Both the position numbers and the translations under genes were made by a program. Shown here piece after piece: positions 16,934 through 26,136 of a DNA stretch of 64,000 nucleotides. Below the pieces are notes generated by a model that was not told the origin of the DNA, did not search any database, and saw only the letters and a program-made list of their open reading frames with translations. Each line of letters begins with the position of its first letter. Position 1 is the stretch's first letter. The stretch comes from SXOA01 sp046153945 (lineage in GTDB: Bacteria; Planctomycetota; Planctomycetia; Pirellulales; Pirellulaceae), in NCBI GenBank assembly GCA_046153945.1, contig JBJXFF010000146.1:1-64000 (forward strand), in the 5' to 3' direction.

Positions 16934-18535
16934 ATGTCCCGTCTGTTCGCAATCGAGTGGGATGCCGCGGAGGCCCGTGTGGCCACGGGGCGAGCGCGCA
17001 CCGGCGGCGGATTGGTTCTGGAACACGCTTTCACGGTGGAACTGCCGCAGGCTGCTGATGGGGGGCCGGAGACTGGCCCCAAGGAGATTGGGGCGCGGAT
17101 TGCCAAGGCCCTGGCGGAGCGCGGACTGACCCGCGGCGAAGCGCTGGTCGCGGTCGGACGAACCAGCATTGAGTTGCGGTTTCTCACCCTTCCCCCCATG
17201 CCGCCGGAGGAGCTGCCGGATTCGGTACGGCTGCAGGCGGTGCGCCAGTTCAGCACGCTGGGCGAAGACTGGCCGCTCGACTTTGTGCCGCTTGATTCCA
17301 ACAAGGATGGCGGCACCAATGTTCTCGCCGCTGCCATTTCTCCGGAACTCGTCAAGCAAACGCAGGAAACTTGTGCTGCCGCCAACCTCACTTTCTCGCG
17401 GCTAGTCCTGCGGCCTTTTGCCGCAGCGGCTCTGGTCAAGAAGTTGGCTGTCGATGGCAAGTGCCGTCTCACCATTGATTTTCAAGGTGAAGAAGCCGAC
17501 CTGAGCGTGCTCGCCGGCGAAAAACTGGTTTTTCCCCGTACCGTTCGGCTGCCGTCCGGCGCGAATGCGGAGACACTGGCCCGATCTCTGGTGGCGGAAG
17601 TTCGCCGCACGGTGGTCGCCGCGCAAAATCAACTTGGCGGACGTCGCGTCGAGCAAGTCATCATATTCGGTGATAGCACCCATCACGAATCACTTCGGGC
17701 GCTTCTGCAGCAGGAGCTGTCGCTGGATGGCGGCGTACAATTGCTCGATCCACTCGCCCAGGTCGAGCAGTCGCGGGAGTTGCAAGCGAGCCCGCCCCGC
17801 AACCCGGGCGCATTTGCGCCCGTTCTAGGAATGCTCCTCGACGAAGCGGCCGGCAGCGCGCCGGGGATCGACTTTTTGCATCCTCGCAAGCGTCCTGTTC
17901 CGCCCAACAACCGCCGCCTTTTTGTCGGCCTTGGCGCAACTGCCGCGGCTGTCCTGTTGATCTTTGCTGGTTACATCACCTTCGATCTGCGTCAACGAGA
18001 TTCGCAAATCGCCAATCTGCGCAAGGAAAAAGCGGCGCTGGAACTCAAGAACAAAAAGGGGAAGACGCTTTACGAGCAGACGAAGAAGATTGATGAATTC
18101 GTGGCGGGCGATGTCGTCTGGCTGGACGAACTGCGGGTTCTTTCGGAGAAAGCTCCACCGCCGGAGAAGGCGCGCATTGATGCTTTTTTGGCGGATACGC
18201 GGCCTAGCCGGGAAGGTGGCTTGCAGCTCGACGCGCTCATGGCCGGACCCGAAGTTGTTCCTGAATTTGAAGGTTCCATGCGTGATGAACGTCACACCGT
18301 GGAAGGTTTTGGCGGCAAAAGAGATGAAAAGGCGGTCGGCCTGAAATGGCGTGTCCGCGAAGACATCGTCATCGCCCCCACGGACCCCGCTGCTCCCTCG
18401 CCGAGAAAGGGCACTACGGACCAAGGTAAAAAGCCGGCAGCCAACTTGAAACCATTGCCGAAGGCGGCTGCTGGTGCAATTCCAACAAAAGCCGCCCCGG
18501 CAACAGCCGCTCCGCCGAAGGGAGGCCGCCCATGA
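16934..18535 (+). CDS. secretion assembly protein, GspL/PilM-N-like
   Basis: A 533-residue protein that looks like a PilM/GspL actin-like cytoplasmic domain joined to a PilN/GspL periplasmic part. Residues 1-320 begin MSRLFAIEWDAAEARVATG and include VAVGRTSIELRFLTLPPMPPEELPDSVRLQAVRQF, typical of PilM. A membrane helix spans about 328-348 (VGLGATAAAVLLIFAGYI). It is followed by a coiled coil of about 40 residues and a small domain, then a Lys/Pro/Ala-rich tail. Such proteins link the cytoplasmic ATPase to the inner-membrane platform. ATG at 16934 is chosen because the homology begins there; the stop overlaps the next ATG. Confidence 0.75.
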   Translation: MSRLFAIEWDAAEARVATGRARTGGGLVLEHAFTVELPQAADGGPETGPKEIGARIAKALAERGLTRGEALVAVGRTSIELRFLTLPPMPPEELPDSVRLQAVRQFSTLGEDWPLDFVPLDSNKDGGTNVLAAAISPELVKQTQETCAAANLTFSRLVLRPFAAAALVKKLAVDGKCRLTIDFQGEEADLSVLAGEKLVFPRTVRLPSGANAETLARSLVAEVRRTVVAAQNQLGGRRVEQVIIFGDSTHHESLRALLQQELSLDGGVQLLDPLAQVEQSRELQASPPRNPGAFAPVLGMLLDEAAGSAPGIDFLHPRKRPVPPNNRRLFVGLGATAAAVLLIFAGYITFDLRQRDSQIANLRKEKAALELKNKKGKTLYEQTKKIDEFVAGDVVWLDELRVLSEKAPPPEKARIDAFLADTRPSREGGLQLDALMAGPEVVPEFEGSMRDERHTVEGFGGKRDEKAVGLKWRVREDIVIAPTDPAAPSPRKGTTDQGKKPAANLKPLPKAAAGAIPTKAAPATAAPPKGGRP

Positions 18536-19719
18536 ATTCCCGCGAGCGGATTTTAGCGATTGCCGTTGGTTCCGCAGTGGCCCTGGGTGCTGTGTTTTGG
18601 CTTTACACCAGCATTGCCGCGATGTATGCCTCGCGAAGCAAAGAACTCGAAACCCTGGAAACGGCAGTGACTCAGCAAAGGAATCTTGATCGCCAGATTA
18701 TGGCGGCGGCTGGCCGCATGCGAAACTACGAAGAGAAATCCTTGCCCCGTAGTTCGTCGGTCGCTCGCTCCGTCTATCAAACCTGGCTGCTCGAGTTGTT
18801 TGGAAAATCCGGAATGGGACAGCCGCAAGTCACGATCGGCAAAGGAAAGGAAGAGAAGAAACTCTACTCGTCCCTTAAGATCACCATGCATAGCCAGGGG
18901 ACATTGCCCCAAGTCGTCAAGTTTCTGCACGGCTATTACAGTGCCGACTATATGCATCGCATCAGCAAGCTCCATTTAAAGCCGATCAAGGAATCCAAAA
19001 ACCTGGATGTCATCGTCGATTTTGAAGCGATGTCGCTGGAAAGGGCTCCGGATGGAAACTTGTTGAACGAGCGGCTGGCGGATCGCTTGGAACTCGCCAA
19101 ACAAGAGGACTACGTCCGGATCATCAGCGAGCGAAACCTGTTTGGCTCTCCCAACCGAGCACCGCAAATTGCCGGATTGGGAAGCCAGAAGGCGACTCGT
19201 GGCAAAAGCGTGGATATTGCCGCCCGTGGGAGTGACCCCGACAGGTTTGATAAGCTGACCTATAAATTAGTAAAGTCAGGTGCTGCTGACGCCCGCCTCG
19301 ACTCCAGCACTGGCAAGCTCGCGTGGACGCCGCGGACCAACGGCAAGTACGAATTTCTGATGCGGGCAACCGACGATGGCTGGCCAGCAAAGGAGTCCAA
19401 AGACGAGCTGTTGATCGTGACCGTGGAAGATCCCCCTCCCCCTCCGGCAGAGCCTCCGAAAAAGCTAGCCTTCGACGAGGCTAAGCACACTGTTCTGACG
19501 GGGGTCATCGACGTTAACGGCACTGGGCAGATTTGGCTCAGCAATCGCCCCAAGGGGGAGACGCTCAAACTGGGAGTCGGAGACAAATTCGAGGTCGGCT
19601 CCATCAAGGGGATTGTCACCTCCATCGGCGACGGTGACTTCACGTTTGAAACCGATGGTAAAGAGCGTAAGGTGCTGAAGGGGAGCAATTTGGGGGAAGC
19701 GACGACGGTACCCCAGTAG
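18532..19719 (+). CDS. secretion assembly protein with GspM/PilO-like, Ig-like and GspC/PilP-like parts
   Basis: A 395-residue bitopic protein starting at an ATGA overlap. A membrane helix at about 7-30 is followed by a coiled coil (35-70) and a PilO/GspM-like region (75-180) ending in YVRIISERNLFGSPNR, the NLF signature seen in PilP and GspC. Residues about 215-300 form an Ig/cadherin-like domain (SVDIAARGSDPDRFDKLTYKL, then LDSSTGKLAWTPRTNGKYEFLMRATDDG), as in He_PIG domains of planctomycete surface proteins. A Pro-rich linker (304-312) leads to a last domain (about 318-390) with VTSIGDGDFTFETDGKERKVLKGSNL, like the GspC homology region that binds the secretin. One polypeptide would therefore bridge inner membrane and secretin. 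Function is inferred from position and these similarities. Confidence 0.65.
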   Translation: MNSRERILAIAVGSAVALGAVFWLYTSIAAMYASRSKELETLETAVTQQRNLDRQIMAAAGRMRNYEEKSLPRSSSVARSVYQTWLLELFGKSGMGQPQVTIGKGKEEKKLYSSLKITMHSQGTLPQVVKFLHGYYSADYMHRISKLHLKPIKESKNLDVIVDFEAMSLERAPDGNLLNERLADRLELAKQEDYVRIISERNLFGSPNRAPQIAGLGSQKATRGKSVDIAARGSDPDRFDKLTYKLVKSGAADARLDSSTGKLAWTPRTNGKYEFLMRATDDGWPAKESKDELLIVTVEDPPPPPAEPPKKLAFDEAKHTVLTGVIDVNGTGQIWLSNRPKGETLKLGVGDKFEVGSIKGIVTSIGDGDFTFETDGKERKVLKGSNLGEATTVPQ

Positions 19720-19721
19720 TG

Positions 19722-19791
19722 GAAAAGCGAAGGTCGGAATGTCCAAGGCGGAGCAAGAGTCGACTTTCAGCATTCCGAATTCCGCTTTCCT
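19722..19791. repeat. imperfect inverted repeat before the secretin gene
   Basis: GGAAAAGCGAAGGTCGGAATG at 19722-19742 can pair with CATTCCGAATTCCGCTTTCC at 19772-19791 with several mismatches. It starts just after the upstream stop codon, and could act as terminator or attenuator or be a dispersed repeat. Confidence 0.45.
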
Positions 19792-19959
19792 ACTCTCTCT
19801 ATCTCCTTGCCTGTCAACGGTTTTCAATTCTCTTCCTTGCTGCTGAATTCTGACGATTGGATTCAGTTATCTGGCAAGATTTGCCGATTATTCCACCTAC
19901 GCAGATTTTTCCGGCGCGGCTGCGCGCATGGAATGTATTCACTGCAGGGGGATTCGCTG

Positions 19960-22900
19960 ATGACAACTGCACGGAAACTTGGGCTCGGCATGGCCAGGTC
20001 GCGGATATTCGCCGGCGCGCTGCTGGCGGGAACGGCGGGACTGTTCGCGGATGGCAGTCTTTACGCTCAACAGCAGCCCGAGCCCGCGAGAAAGCAATTT
20101 CGTTTTCAAGAGCAAGTCGAGGAAGAAGCAGAACAGCCGCGGGAAGCCGCTCCCGTGGATGCTCCCGAAGCGGGACCGGTGACCGAGTTGCAAGCCTACA
20201 CGATTGCGCCGGATCGACTGGAGGAAGTCACACTCGAACTTCAGAAAAAGTACATCCGCCGCAAGGATGTGCAGATCAACGTCAACAAACGGGTCCAGCA
20301 GATGATTGTCACGGCTCCGGTTGCCGTGCATGAAGAAATCGCGGCCTTCCTCGCTCCCGATTTGCCGGAAGAGAAAGCCCTTCCGGCCCCCAAGCCGGTC
20401 GAACAGCGGGCACTGCCGCCGGCTGCGGCGCGGGTCCGCGGCACTCATCCGCTGAGGAACATTTCGGCGGAGGACTTTGAAATTGCCCTGGCCCGCATTT
20501 GGAACAACCGGGCGAGCTTCACGACCAGTCATGACCGGAAGTCGACTCTCGTCAAAATTCCGTTCGGCGCGGAAGGGCTCGTGTCGCTGACCATCGACCA
20601 CGAGCGGGATCTGGTGACCATCGACATGCCTCGCACGGCTCAGGACTCCTGGCGGCAGGTGCTCAAGGCGATTGATTCGCCGCGGCGGGCCGGCGGCATT
20701 CAGTCCGAGCTCGTGGCCCTCAATCGAGCCGAGCCAGACAAGGTTCAGAAGGCGCTGGAGTTGATCCGCTCGGTAACGCTCCCGTTCCTGGCAGGTGACG
20801 GTCCCAAGCAGCACATCGGCCAGTTCGTCTCCATGATTTTCCAGCCGGAACCGGCGGCAGGCGCGGCGCAACCGGCCGCAGCTCAGCCTCCCGCGGAGGC
20901 TCCCCCTGCGGGAGAGCGCCCGGCCGGCGAGAACGCCGCGGGGGGAGAGGCTGGAATGGAAGGAGAGGATGCCAAGATCGGTCCGGTCCGGATTGAGTAC
21001 ATCGAAGGGCTCGACATCTTCCTGATCTTCGGCAAGAAGCGGGATGTGGAGCGGGTGCAGAAGATCATCGCCCAGATCGAGGCGGAGAGCGAAAAGACCA
21101 AGCCCGAGGTCGAGATCTACATGATGGAGCACGTCGACGACCAGGCAATGGCCGCCATGATCAATCAGATTTACACGCCGGCCCTCGGCGCGCGGCAGGG
21201 AAACGTCACCGTGGTCCCGTTGGTCAAGCCGAATGCCCTGCTCTTGATTGGCCGCCGCACGGCTATCGATTCGGTGACGGAGCTCATTAAGAAGATCGAT
21301 CAGCCGGTCGCGCCCAACAAGCAATTGCGAATATTCAAGCTGAAGTATCTCTCCGCCATTGATGCCGAAACCAAGCTGCGGATGTTCTTTACCGACCGTC
21401 CGGGACAAGGAACAACGCTCCGCACCGGCCTGGGAACGCGCGCCCTGATCATTGCCGACTACCGCAGCAACTCGCTGATCGTACAGGCCAGCCCTCGCGA
21501 TATGGAGGAAGCGGCCCATATTCTGGATTCCCTGGATGTTGACCAGAACGAGAGCGGTGTGAAAAACGAGATTCGGGTCTTCCGGCTCAAGAACTCTCTG
21601 GCCGACGAGTTGATTCAGGTGATCCAGGAATCGATCTACGCCCAGCAGTTGCAGCAATCGATTTCGCAGGGACAGGGACAAGGACAAGGACAGAACATCA
21701 ATCAACAAGGGGGACAGGGAGCACAAGGTGGACAAGGTGGCGGGGCCGGCACTCCTACCAGGGCAGTGGCTTCCCCCAAGCCGACGCAGCTCATCTTTCA
21801 GAATACGAACAAGACGGGCGTTTCAGAGCTGCTGGAATCGGGCATTTTGTCCGATATGCGCGTGGCCGCCGACCCGCGGGCCAATGCCCTGGTCGTAACC
21901 GGTCCAGCTTCCAGCATGGACCTGATGGCGGCCTTGATCGAGCAGCTCGACGGCCTGCCGATGGTCTCCGCGCAGGTCAAGATTTTCCGCTTGATTGAGT
22001 CGGACGCCACGCAGATGGCCACCATGTTGACCACGTTGTTTGGACAGCAGACCAATCAGCAGCAAGGGGGAGTGCAAGGCTTCCAGTCGGCCACGTCGTC
22101 CGGGGAGAGCACGCTAGTACCTCTCAAGTTCTCCGTGGATACTCGCACCAATAGCATCATTGCCTCCGGCAATGCAGGCGACCTGGCCGTGGTGTACCGT
22201 GTTTTGGTTGGGCTGGATGAAAAAGACCTCCGCGGCCGCCTGACAAGCGTCTACATGCTCAAGAACACGACTGCGGAGCCCGTGGCAACCGCCATCAACC
22301 AGTATCTGACCAATCGCCAACAGCTCAATACGACGGCAACCAACCTGGTCAGTCCCGTGACGGTCTGGGACCAGGCGATCATTGTCGTGCCCGAGGCGAT
22401 TACCAACAGCCTGATTGTGAATGCCTCGCCGCGGTATGCGGAGGACATCAAAAAAATCATTCAGCAACTCGATCAGCGGAAAAACATGGTCGCGATTCAA
22501 GTGCTGATCGCGGAAGTCAAGCTCAGCGACAGTGAGCAGTTTGGAGTCGAATTAGGTCTGCAGGACTCGCTGCTGTTCGACCGCGGCATTGGCACGGTGG
22601 GCTTTCCCTTTAACCAGGCCGGCGTTGGAAATAACAGTACTGCCGAATCGCTAGCCACGCGAAATGCGGCGGCATCGCAAGGGTTGTCCAATCTGGGTGT
22701 GGGCCGCACGGACGCGGCACTGGGTTACGGCGGACTTGTGCTATCTGCCAGCAGCGATTCCGTGAACGTGCTGATTCGAGCGCTCCAGCAGTCCAGTCGA
22801 TTGCAAATCCTGAGTCGGCCGCAAATTCAGACGCTGGACAACCAGGAGGCGAATATACAAGTGGGTGCGGAAGTTCGCTTGATCTCGGGAACAACAATTA

Positions 22901-23943
22901 CCAACGGCATCGCCCAGAACAGCGTGACTCCGGTGGAAATTGGCATCATTTTGCAAGTCACGCCGCGGACCAACGCGGACGGAAACATCATTATGTTCGT
23001 AGACGTGTCGAAATCCGAACTTGGCCCGGAAGCGGAGGGAACCACAATCCAGGGGGCAACTCCCACTCAGGCACCGGTTAAGATCCCGCAAATCAAGAAG
23101 ACCGTGGCCAGCACCACGGTCAACACCCGCAGCGGACAGACAGTCATCCTGGGAGGGTTGATCACGAACAATCAAGCCGAGATCACGCGCCGCGTCCCCT
23201 ACCTCGGAGACATTCCCGTTTTGGGTCGACTATTTCGATTTGATTCCAAGACGCAAGACCGAACCGAGCTCTTGATCATCATGACACCGTATATTATCCA
23301 ATCCGACGAGCAACAGAACTGGCTCAATCAGCGGGAGTCGGAACGGATGGGCTGGTGCCTGGCTGATGTGGCAAATATTCATGGAGAAGTCCCTTATCTG
23401 ACGAGCAATGACGGCGCTGGGGGAACACCCTCACCGTTGATCTTTCCCGATGAGAATCCCAGCGTGCCGGAAGGCGTTCTGCCGCCGCCGGCTCCGGGGA
23501 TTGCTCCGCCGCCACGAGGTCCCATTTCACCGCCTCTCTCGAACGGTCAACGCAGAGGCCCGCAACTCGAACCGATCAATTTGGGCTCTCCGCCGGGAGT
23601 CCCCGCGAGTTACGAGGATGGGGCGACAGGAAATACCTCATCGGCTCGCCGAAATGGAATTACAACTCCCACCGGAGCCGGAGTTATCGGCACGAGTAGC
23701 CCGCCAGCAGAGGCTCCATCCGAACCAACGCCCGCGGCGCCTCCTAGGACTGCAGGAACCGCACCGGCCAAAACTCGCACCATTCCTAAGAGCAGGGCGA
23801 CAGGCTGGCCGTGGCAGAATCAGATGGGAAGGATGTCGCCCCCTCCTAAGCTCTCGCCGTCGACCACTGCAGAAGTCGAACCGGCGGGCTATGCCGAGCC
23901 GGGGCAGCAGAATGAACAGCCCGTGGAACGGGCTTATCGATAG
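19960..23943 (+). CDS. gspD: type II secretion secretin GspD
   Basis: Outer-membrane secretin ring of the secretion system. From ATG 19960 (GGGG 8 bases upstream) it has 1327 residues, about twice a normal GspD. A signal peptide (1-38, ending SLYAQ) leads into a long N-terminal region with at least four secretin_N (N1-like) modules, recognised by repeats such as VRVFRLKNSLADELIQVI and SVDTRTNSIIASGNAGDLAVV. A Gln/Gly-rich insert is at about 565-595. The C-terminal secretin domain contains VAIQVLIAEVKLSD, VGAEVRLISGTT, TVILGGLI and VPYLGDIPVLGRLFR. The last 230 residues are Pro/Gly/Ala-rich, beyond the secretin domain. A start further upstream would lack a signal peptide. Confidence 0.93.
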   Translation: MTTARKLGLGMARSRIFAGALLAGTAGLFADGSLYAQQQPEPARKQFRFQEQVEEEAEQPREAAPVDAPEAGPVTELQAYTIAPDRLEEVTLELQKKYIRRKDVQINVNKRVQQMIVTAPVAVHEEIAAFLAPDLPEEKALPAPKPVEQRALPPAAARVRGTHPLRNISAEDFEIALARIWNNRASFTTSHDRKSTLVKIPFGAEGLVSLTIDHERDLVTIDMPRTAQDSWRQVLKAIDSPRRAGGIQSELVALNRAEPDKVQKALELIRSVTLPFLAGDGPKQHIGQFVSMIFQPEPAAGAAQPAAAQPPAEAPPAGERPAGENAAGGEAGMEGEDAKIGPVRIEYIEGLDIFLIFGKKRDVERVQKIIAQIEAESEKTKPEVEIYMMEHVDDQAMAAMINQIYTPALGARQGNVTVVPLVKPNALLLIGRRTAIDSVTELIKKIDQPVAPNKQLRIFKLKYLSAIDAETKLRMFFTDRPGQGTTLRTGLGTRALIIADYRSNSLIVQASPRDMEEAAHILDSLDVDQNESGVKNEIRVFRLKNSLADELIQVIQESIYAQQLQQSISQGQGQGQGQNINQQGGQGAQGGQGGGAGTPTRAVASPKPTQLIFQNTNKTGVSELLESGILSDMRVAADPRANALVVTGPASSMDLMAALIEQLDGLPMVSAQVKIFRLIESDATQMATMLTTLFGQQTNQQQGGVQGFQSATSSGESTLVPLKFSVDTRTNSIIASGNAGDLAVVYRVLVGLDEKDLRGRLTSVYMLKNTTAEPVATAINQYLTNRQQLNTTATNLVSPVTVWDQAIIVVPEAITNSLIVNASPRYAEDIKKIIQQLDQRKNMVAIQVLIAEVKLSDSEQFGVELGLQDSLLFDRGIGTVGFPFNQAGVGNNSTAESLATRNAAASQGLSNLGVGRTDAALGYGGLVLSASSDSVNVLIRALQQSSRLQILSRPQIQTLDNQEANIQVGAEVRLISGTTITNGIAQNSVTPVEIGIILQVTPRTNADGNIIMFVDVSKSELGPEAEGTTIQGATPTQAPVKIPQIKKTVASTTVNTRSGQTVILGGLITNNQAEITRRVPYLGDIPVLGRLFRFDSKTQDRTELLIIMTPYIIQSDEQQNWLNQRESERMGWCLADVANIHGEVPYLTSNDGAGGTPSPLIFPDENPSVPEGVLPPPAPGIAPPPRGPISPPLSNGQRRGPQLEPINLGSPPGVPASYEDGATGNTSSARRNGITTPTGAGVIGTSSPPAEAPSEPTPAAPPRTAGTAPAKTRTIPKSRATGWPWQNQMGRMSPPPKLSPSTTAEVEPAGYAEPGQQNEQPVERAYR

Positions 23944-24000
23944 GGTTGTTGTGGGTCCACAGAATAGGCCCTTTTTGAATTCTCGCAGGGAAGTTGAGCC

Positions 24001-25005
24001 ATGAAACGACTCTTTGTCTTATTGCTGATTGCGGCCTCAACTGGCCTGACAACCGGCTGCGCGGGGATGCCGAAAAGCTGGACGTCGACGATGCCTTGGG
24101 CCGAAAAGCCAGCGAAGATTAGCGAAGGCAAATACCAATCACCCGTCAAAATGGTGGCGATCTGGTCTCCCGCCATGTACAACGCGCCCGGCAAGACCCC
24201 CACCCGCGGATTCGGGGGGCGGCTCTACTTCTATAACGCGAAGAACGAAACGATTCCCGTTCAGGGACAGTTGGTCGTCTATTGTTTTGACGACACGAAT
24301 AAGACCAATGACCACAAGCAAGCGGATCGACGGGTAGCATTCACGCCGGAGCAGTTCACTGGTCACTTCAGCCCCACCGAACTGGGCGCTTCTTACAGTG
24401 TTTGGGTTCCTTGGGACGCCGTCGGCAAACCGCAAGCGGAAGTCAGCTTGGTGCCGATTTTCACCGCCGCGGCCGGCAAGGTTGTGGTGGGACAGCAGTC
24501 TTTAGCATTGCTTCCAGGGCCTGAGACCCCAATTCAGGAGAAACGGGTCGATGTTCAAGTCCTCACCGCCAAGGCTACTCAAGACGGCGACGTCACTCGT
24601 GTCGGCTATACATCAGATGACTCGGCAACGCCATTTGGACCAAGTGGCATCAAGTCCATGTCCATTACGCTCCCGCAAAGCCTTGCGGAACGGGTTGCCG
24701 CCAGCCGAAATCAAGAACTGCGGGAGATATCACCCGGGGAAGGGAGCGCCGGTTCCCGGCAGCCACAACTCTTGCCGGCGGATTTGCCACCAGCCGGCAA
24801 AATCGAAAATGCCCCGGCCGACCTAAATCTTAGCGAGAGTTCGAAGGCGAATTCAGCTCTCCCGCGCCAGTCTCGGAAGGTTGGACCGTCAATTCATTCC
24901 GAACGGAGTCAACCTCAGGCTCCAACAATGCAACCCCCTCGGCCAATTGCCGGTCCTCCTCCGATGCAACAACCCCTTGGAGAACGGCCGTCGAGCCGTC
25001 CATAG
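24001..25005 (+). CDS. lipoprotein of unknown function
   Basis: A 334-residue predicted lipoprotein: MKRLFVLLLIAASTGLTTGCAG holds a signal peptide with lipobox TTGC, cysteine 20. Residues 45-200 form a compact domain with RLYFYNAKNETIPVQGQLVVYCFDDT and LGASYSVWVPWDAVG, probably beta-rich, of a type I have seen only in planctomycete-like proteins and cannot name. From about residue 235 the chain becomes Ser/Pro/Arg-rich. It begins 57 bases after the secretin stop on the same strand, so it may be a pilotin-like partner of GspD, though that is a guess. The last 176 bases overlap the antisense BON-domain gene. Confidence 0.65.
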   Translation: MKRLFVLLLIAASTGLTTGCAGMPKSWTSTMPWAEKPAKISEGKYQSPVKMVAIWSPAMYNAPGKTPTRGFGGRLYFYNAKNETIPVQGQLVVYCFDDTNKTNDHKQADRRVAFTPEQFTGHFSPTELGASYSVWVPWDAVGKPQAEVSLVPIFTAAAGKVVVGQQSLALLPGPETPIQEKRVDVQVLTAKATQDGDVTRVGYTSDDSATPFGPSGIKSMSITLPQSLAERVAASRNQELREISPGEGSAGSRQPQLLPADLPPAGKIENAPADLNLSESSKANSALPRQSRKVGPSIHSERSQPQAPTMQPPRPIAGPPPMQQPLGERPSSRP

Positions 25006-25675
25006 TGACGCGAATGGGGCCGATGGCGGAGAGTCCCGAGAGTTTCGTGATCCGGTTTTCAAACTTTGACGTAAATACCGTGGTGGAAACCGGTTTGGGG
25101 CTGAAGCCAATTCGCAGAGGAATGCGAATTGTAGAGCGGGCCGCATTGCGTCCGCCTTGCTGATTGAAATTTCCTCCTTGGTTCATCTGCCGGCCAATTT
25201 GCGAAAATAAGTTGGCGAACTGGTTGTTATTGCCGGTCGCTTGTCCGCCGATGACGTCGTAATTAGAAGTGATCAGGCTTGCGCCCGACGTATTTCTTGC
25301 CAGCGGCGATCCTCGCTCCAAAGGGGTCGCGGAACCGATGGTTCCAGTATTGATGGAAGTCTGATTGTTCCCGGCCGTAGCGCCCGAACTGCTTCCGCTG
25401 CTGCTACCGCCACTAGAATTGCTGCTACCGGAGCTGAAAAGCGAACTGCTGCTGCCACCGCTGCTGCCGGAATTAAAGAGCGAGCTGCTGCTGCCACCGG
25501 AAGAGCCGCCTCCAGAATTTCCGCTGCTGGTCGAACCGTAACTTCCTGCCGTCGGAGCAGAGCTAAATCCACCACCGCCACCGCTCATTCCTTGCCCGTT
25601 CACGACTCCGGCAAATACCCCTAGCGCCAGCGAAAGGGCTGAAATACTTGACAAAAATGCTGGGGAGATTTTCAT
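24830..25675 (-). CDS. secreted BON-domain protein with Ser/Gly repeats
   Basis: A 281-residue exported protein. The signal peptide ends about residue 28 (GVVNGQG). Residues 30-110 are Ser/Gly-rich and contain tandem copies of SGGSSSSLF. A BON domain follows at about 205-270, reading ENRITKLSGLSAIGPIRVTMDGSTAVLQGVVASEEDRQLAEGV in overlapping pieces, typical of OsmY-like envelope proteins that bind membranes or glycans. Its C-terminal coding sequence, including the end of the BON domain, is antisense to the tail of the lipoprotein gene, so both cannot vary freely. AGGTG lies a few bases before the ATG at 25675. Confidence 0.75.
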   Translation of the reverse strand: MKISPAFLSSISALSLALGVFAGVVNGQGMSGGGGGFSSAPTAGSYGSTSSGNSGGGSSGGSSSSLFNSGSSGGSSSSLFSSGSSNSSGGSSSGSSSGATAGNNQTSINTGTIGSATPLERGSPLARNTSGASLITSNYDVIGGQATGNNNQFANLFSQIGRQMNQGGNFNQQGGRNAARSTIRIPLRIGFSPKPVSTTVFTSKFENRITKLSGLSAIGPIRVTMDGSTAVLQGVVASEEDRQLAEGVALLEPEVDSVRNELTVQPSETGAGELNSPSNSR

Positions 25676-26136
25676 AATTCACCTGCTAGCAGGATAATCG
25701 CTGTCCGCGGCTTGCTGAGACTCTTCAGCCTCATCGTCACCACCGGAGTCCACGGCACAAAGTCTCGGCGGAAGACCGGTTATGCCGCTTGGCGAAGGCT
25801 TTCATTGTGAGGGAAATATCTGGCCAGGGCAACAGCTGAGCTGAAATGCTGTGATTCCTCGCACGCTGCTAATTATTTAACGTCAGCCCAGGTTAAAGGT
25901 TCCTTCTAAGCTTTAACTAGGACGACAGCGACGCAAAAACCCGTGGCAGCAATTCACTTAACTGCCGTATATGAAACAACTTGTGACAATTTTCGGAATG
26001 TATTAGTCGCCCCGAAAGCCATTTTTACCCCCAGCAATTCTCGCCCCCTTTTGAAACAAACTACAGGCCGGTAGGGTAGTTTCAGGCAATCGCCGTCACC
26101 TTTCGCGGCTATCCGCATCCAACTTGGGGAATTCTC
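25676..26136. other. 461-base divergent intergenic region, no gene recognised
   Basis: This gap separates the start codons of the minus-strand BON gene and the plus-strand gene at 26137. It must hold both promoters, but no clear -35/-10 pair, repeat or RNA gene could be picked out by eye. Confidence 0.5.

Noticed and set aside
19939..21735. Minus-strand frame of about 600 codons inside the secretin gene
   Set aside because: It is antisense to conserved secretin sequence and rich in Leu/Arg/Asp/His, as expected from GC-rich shadow frames.
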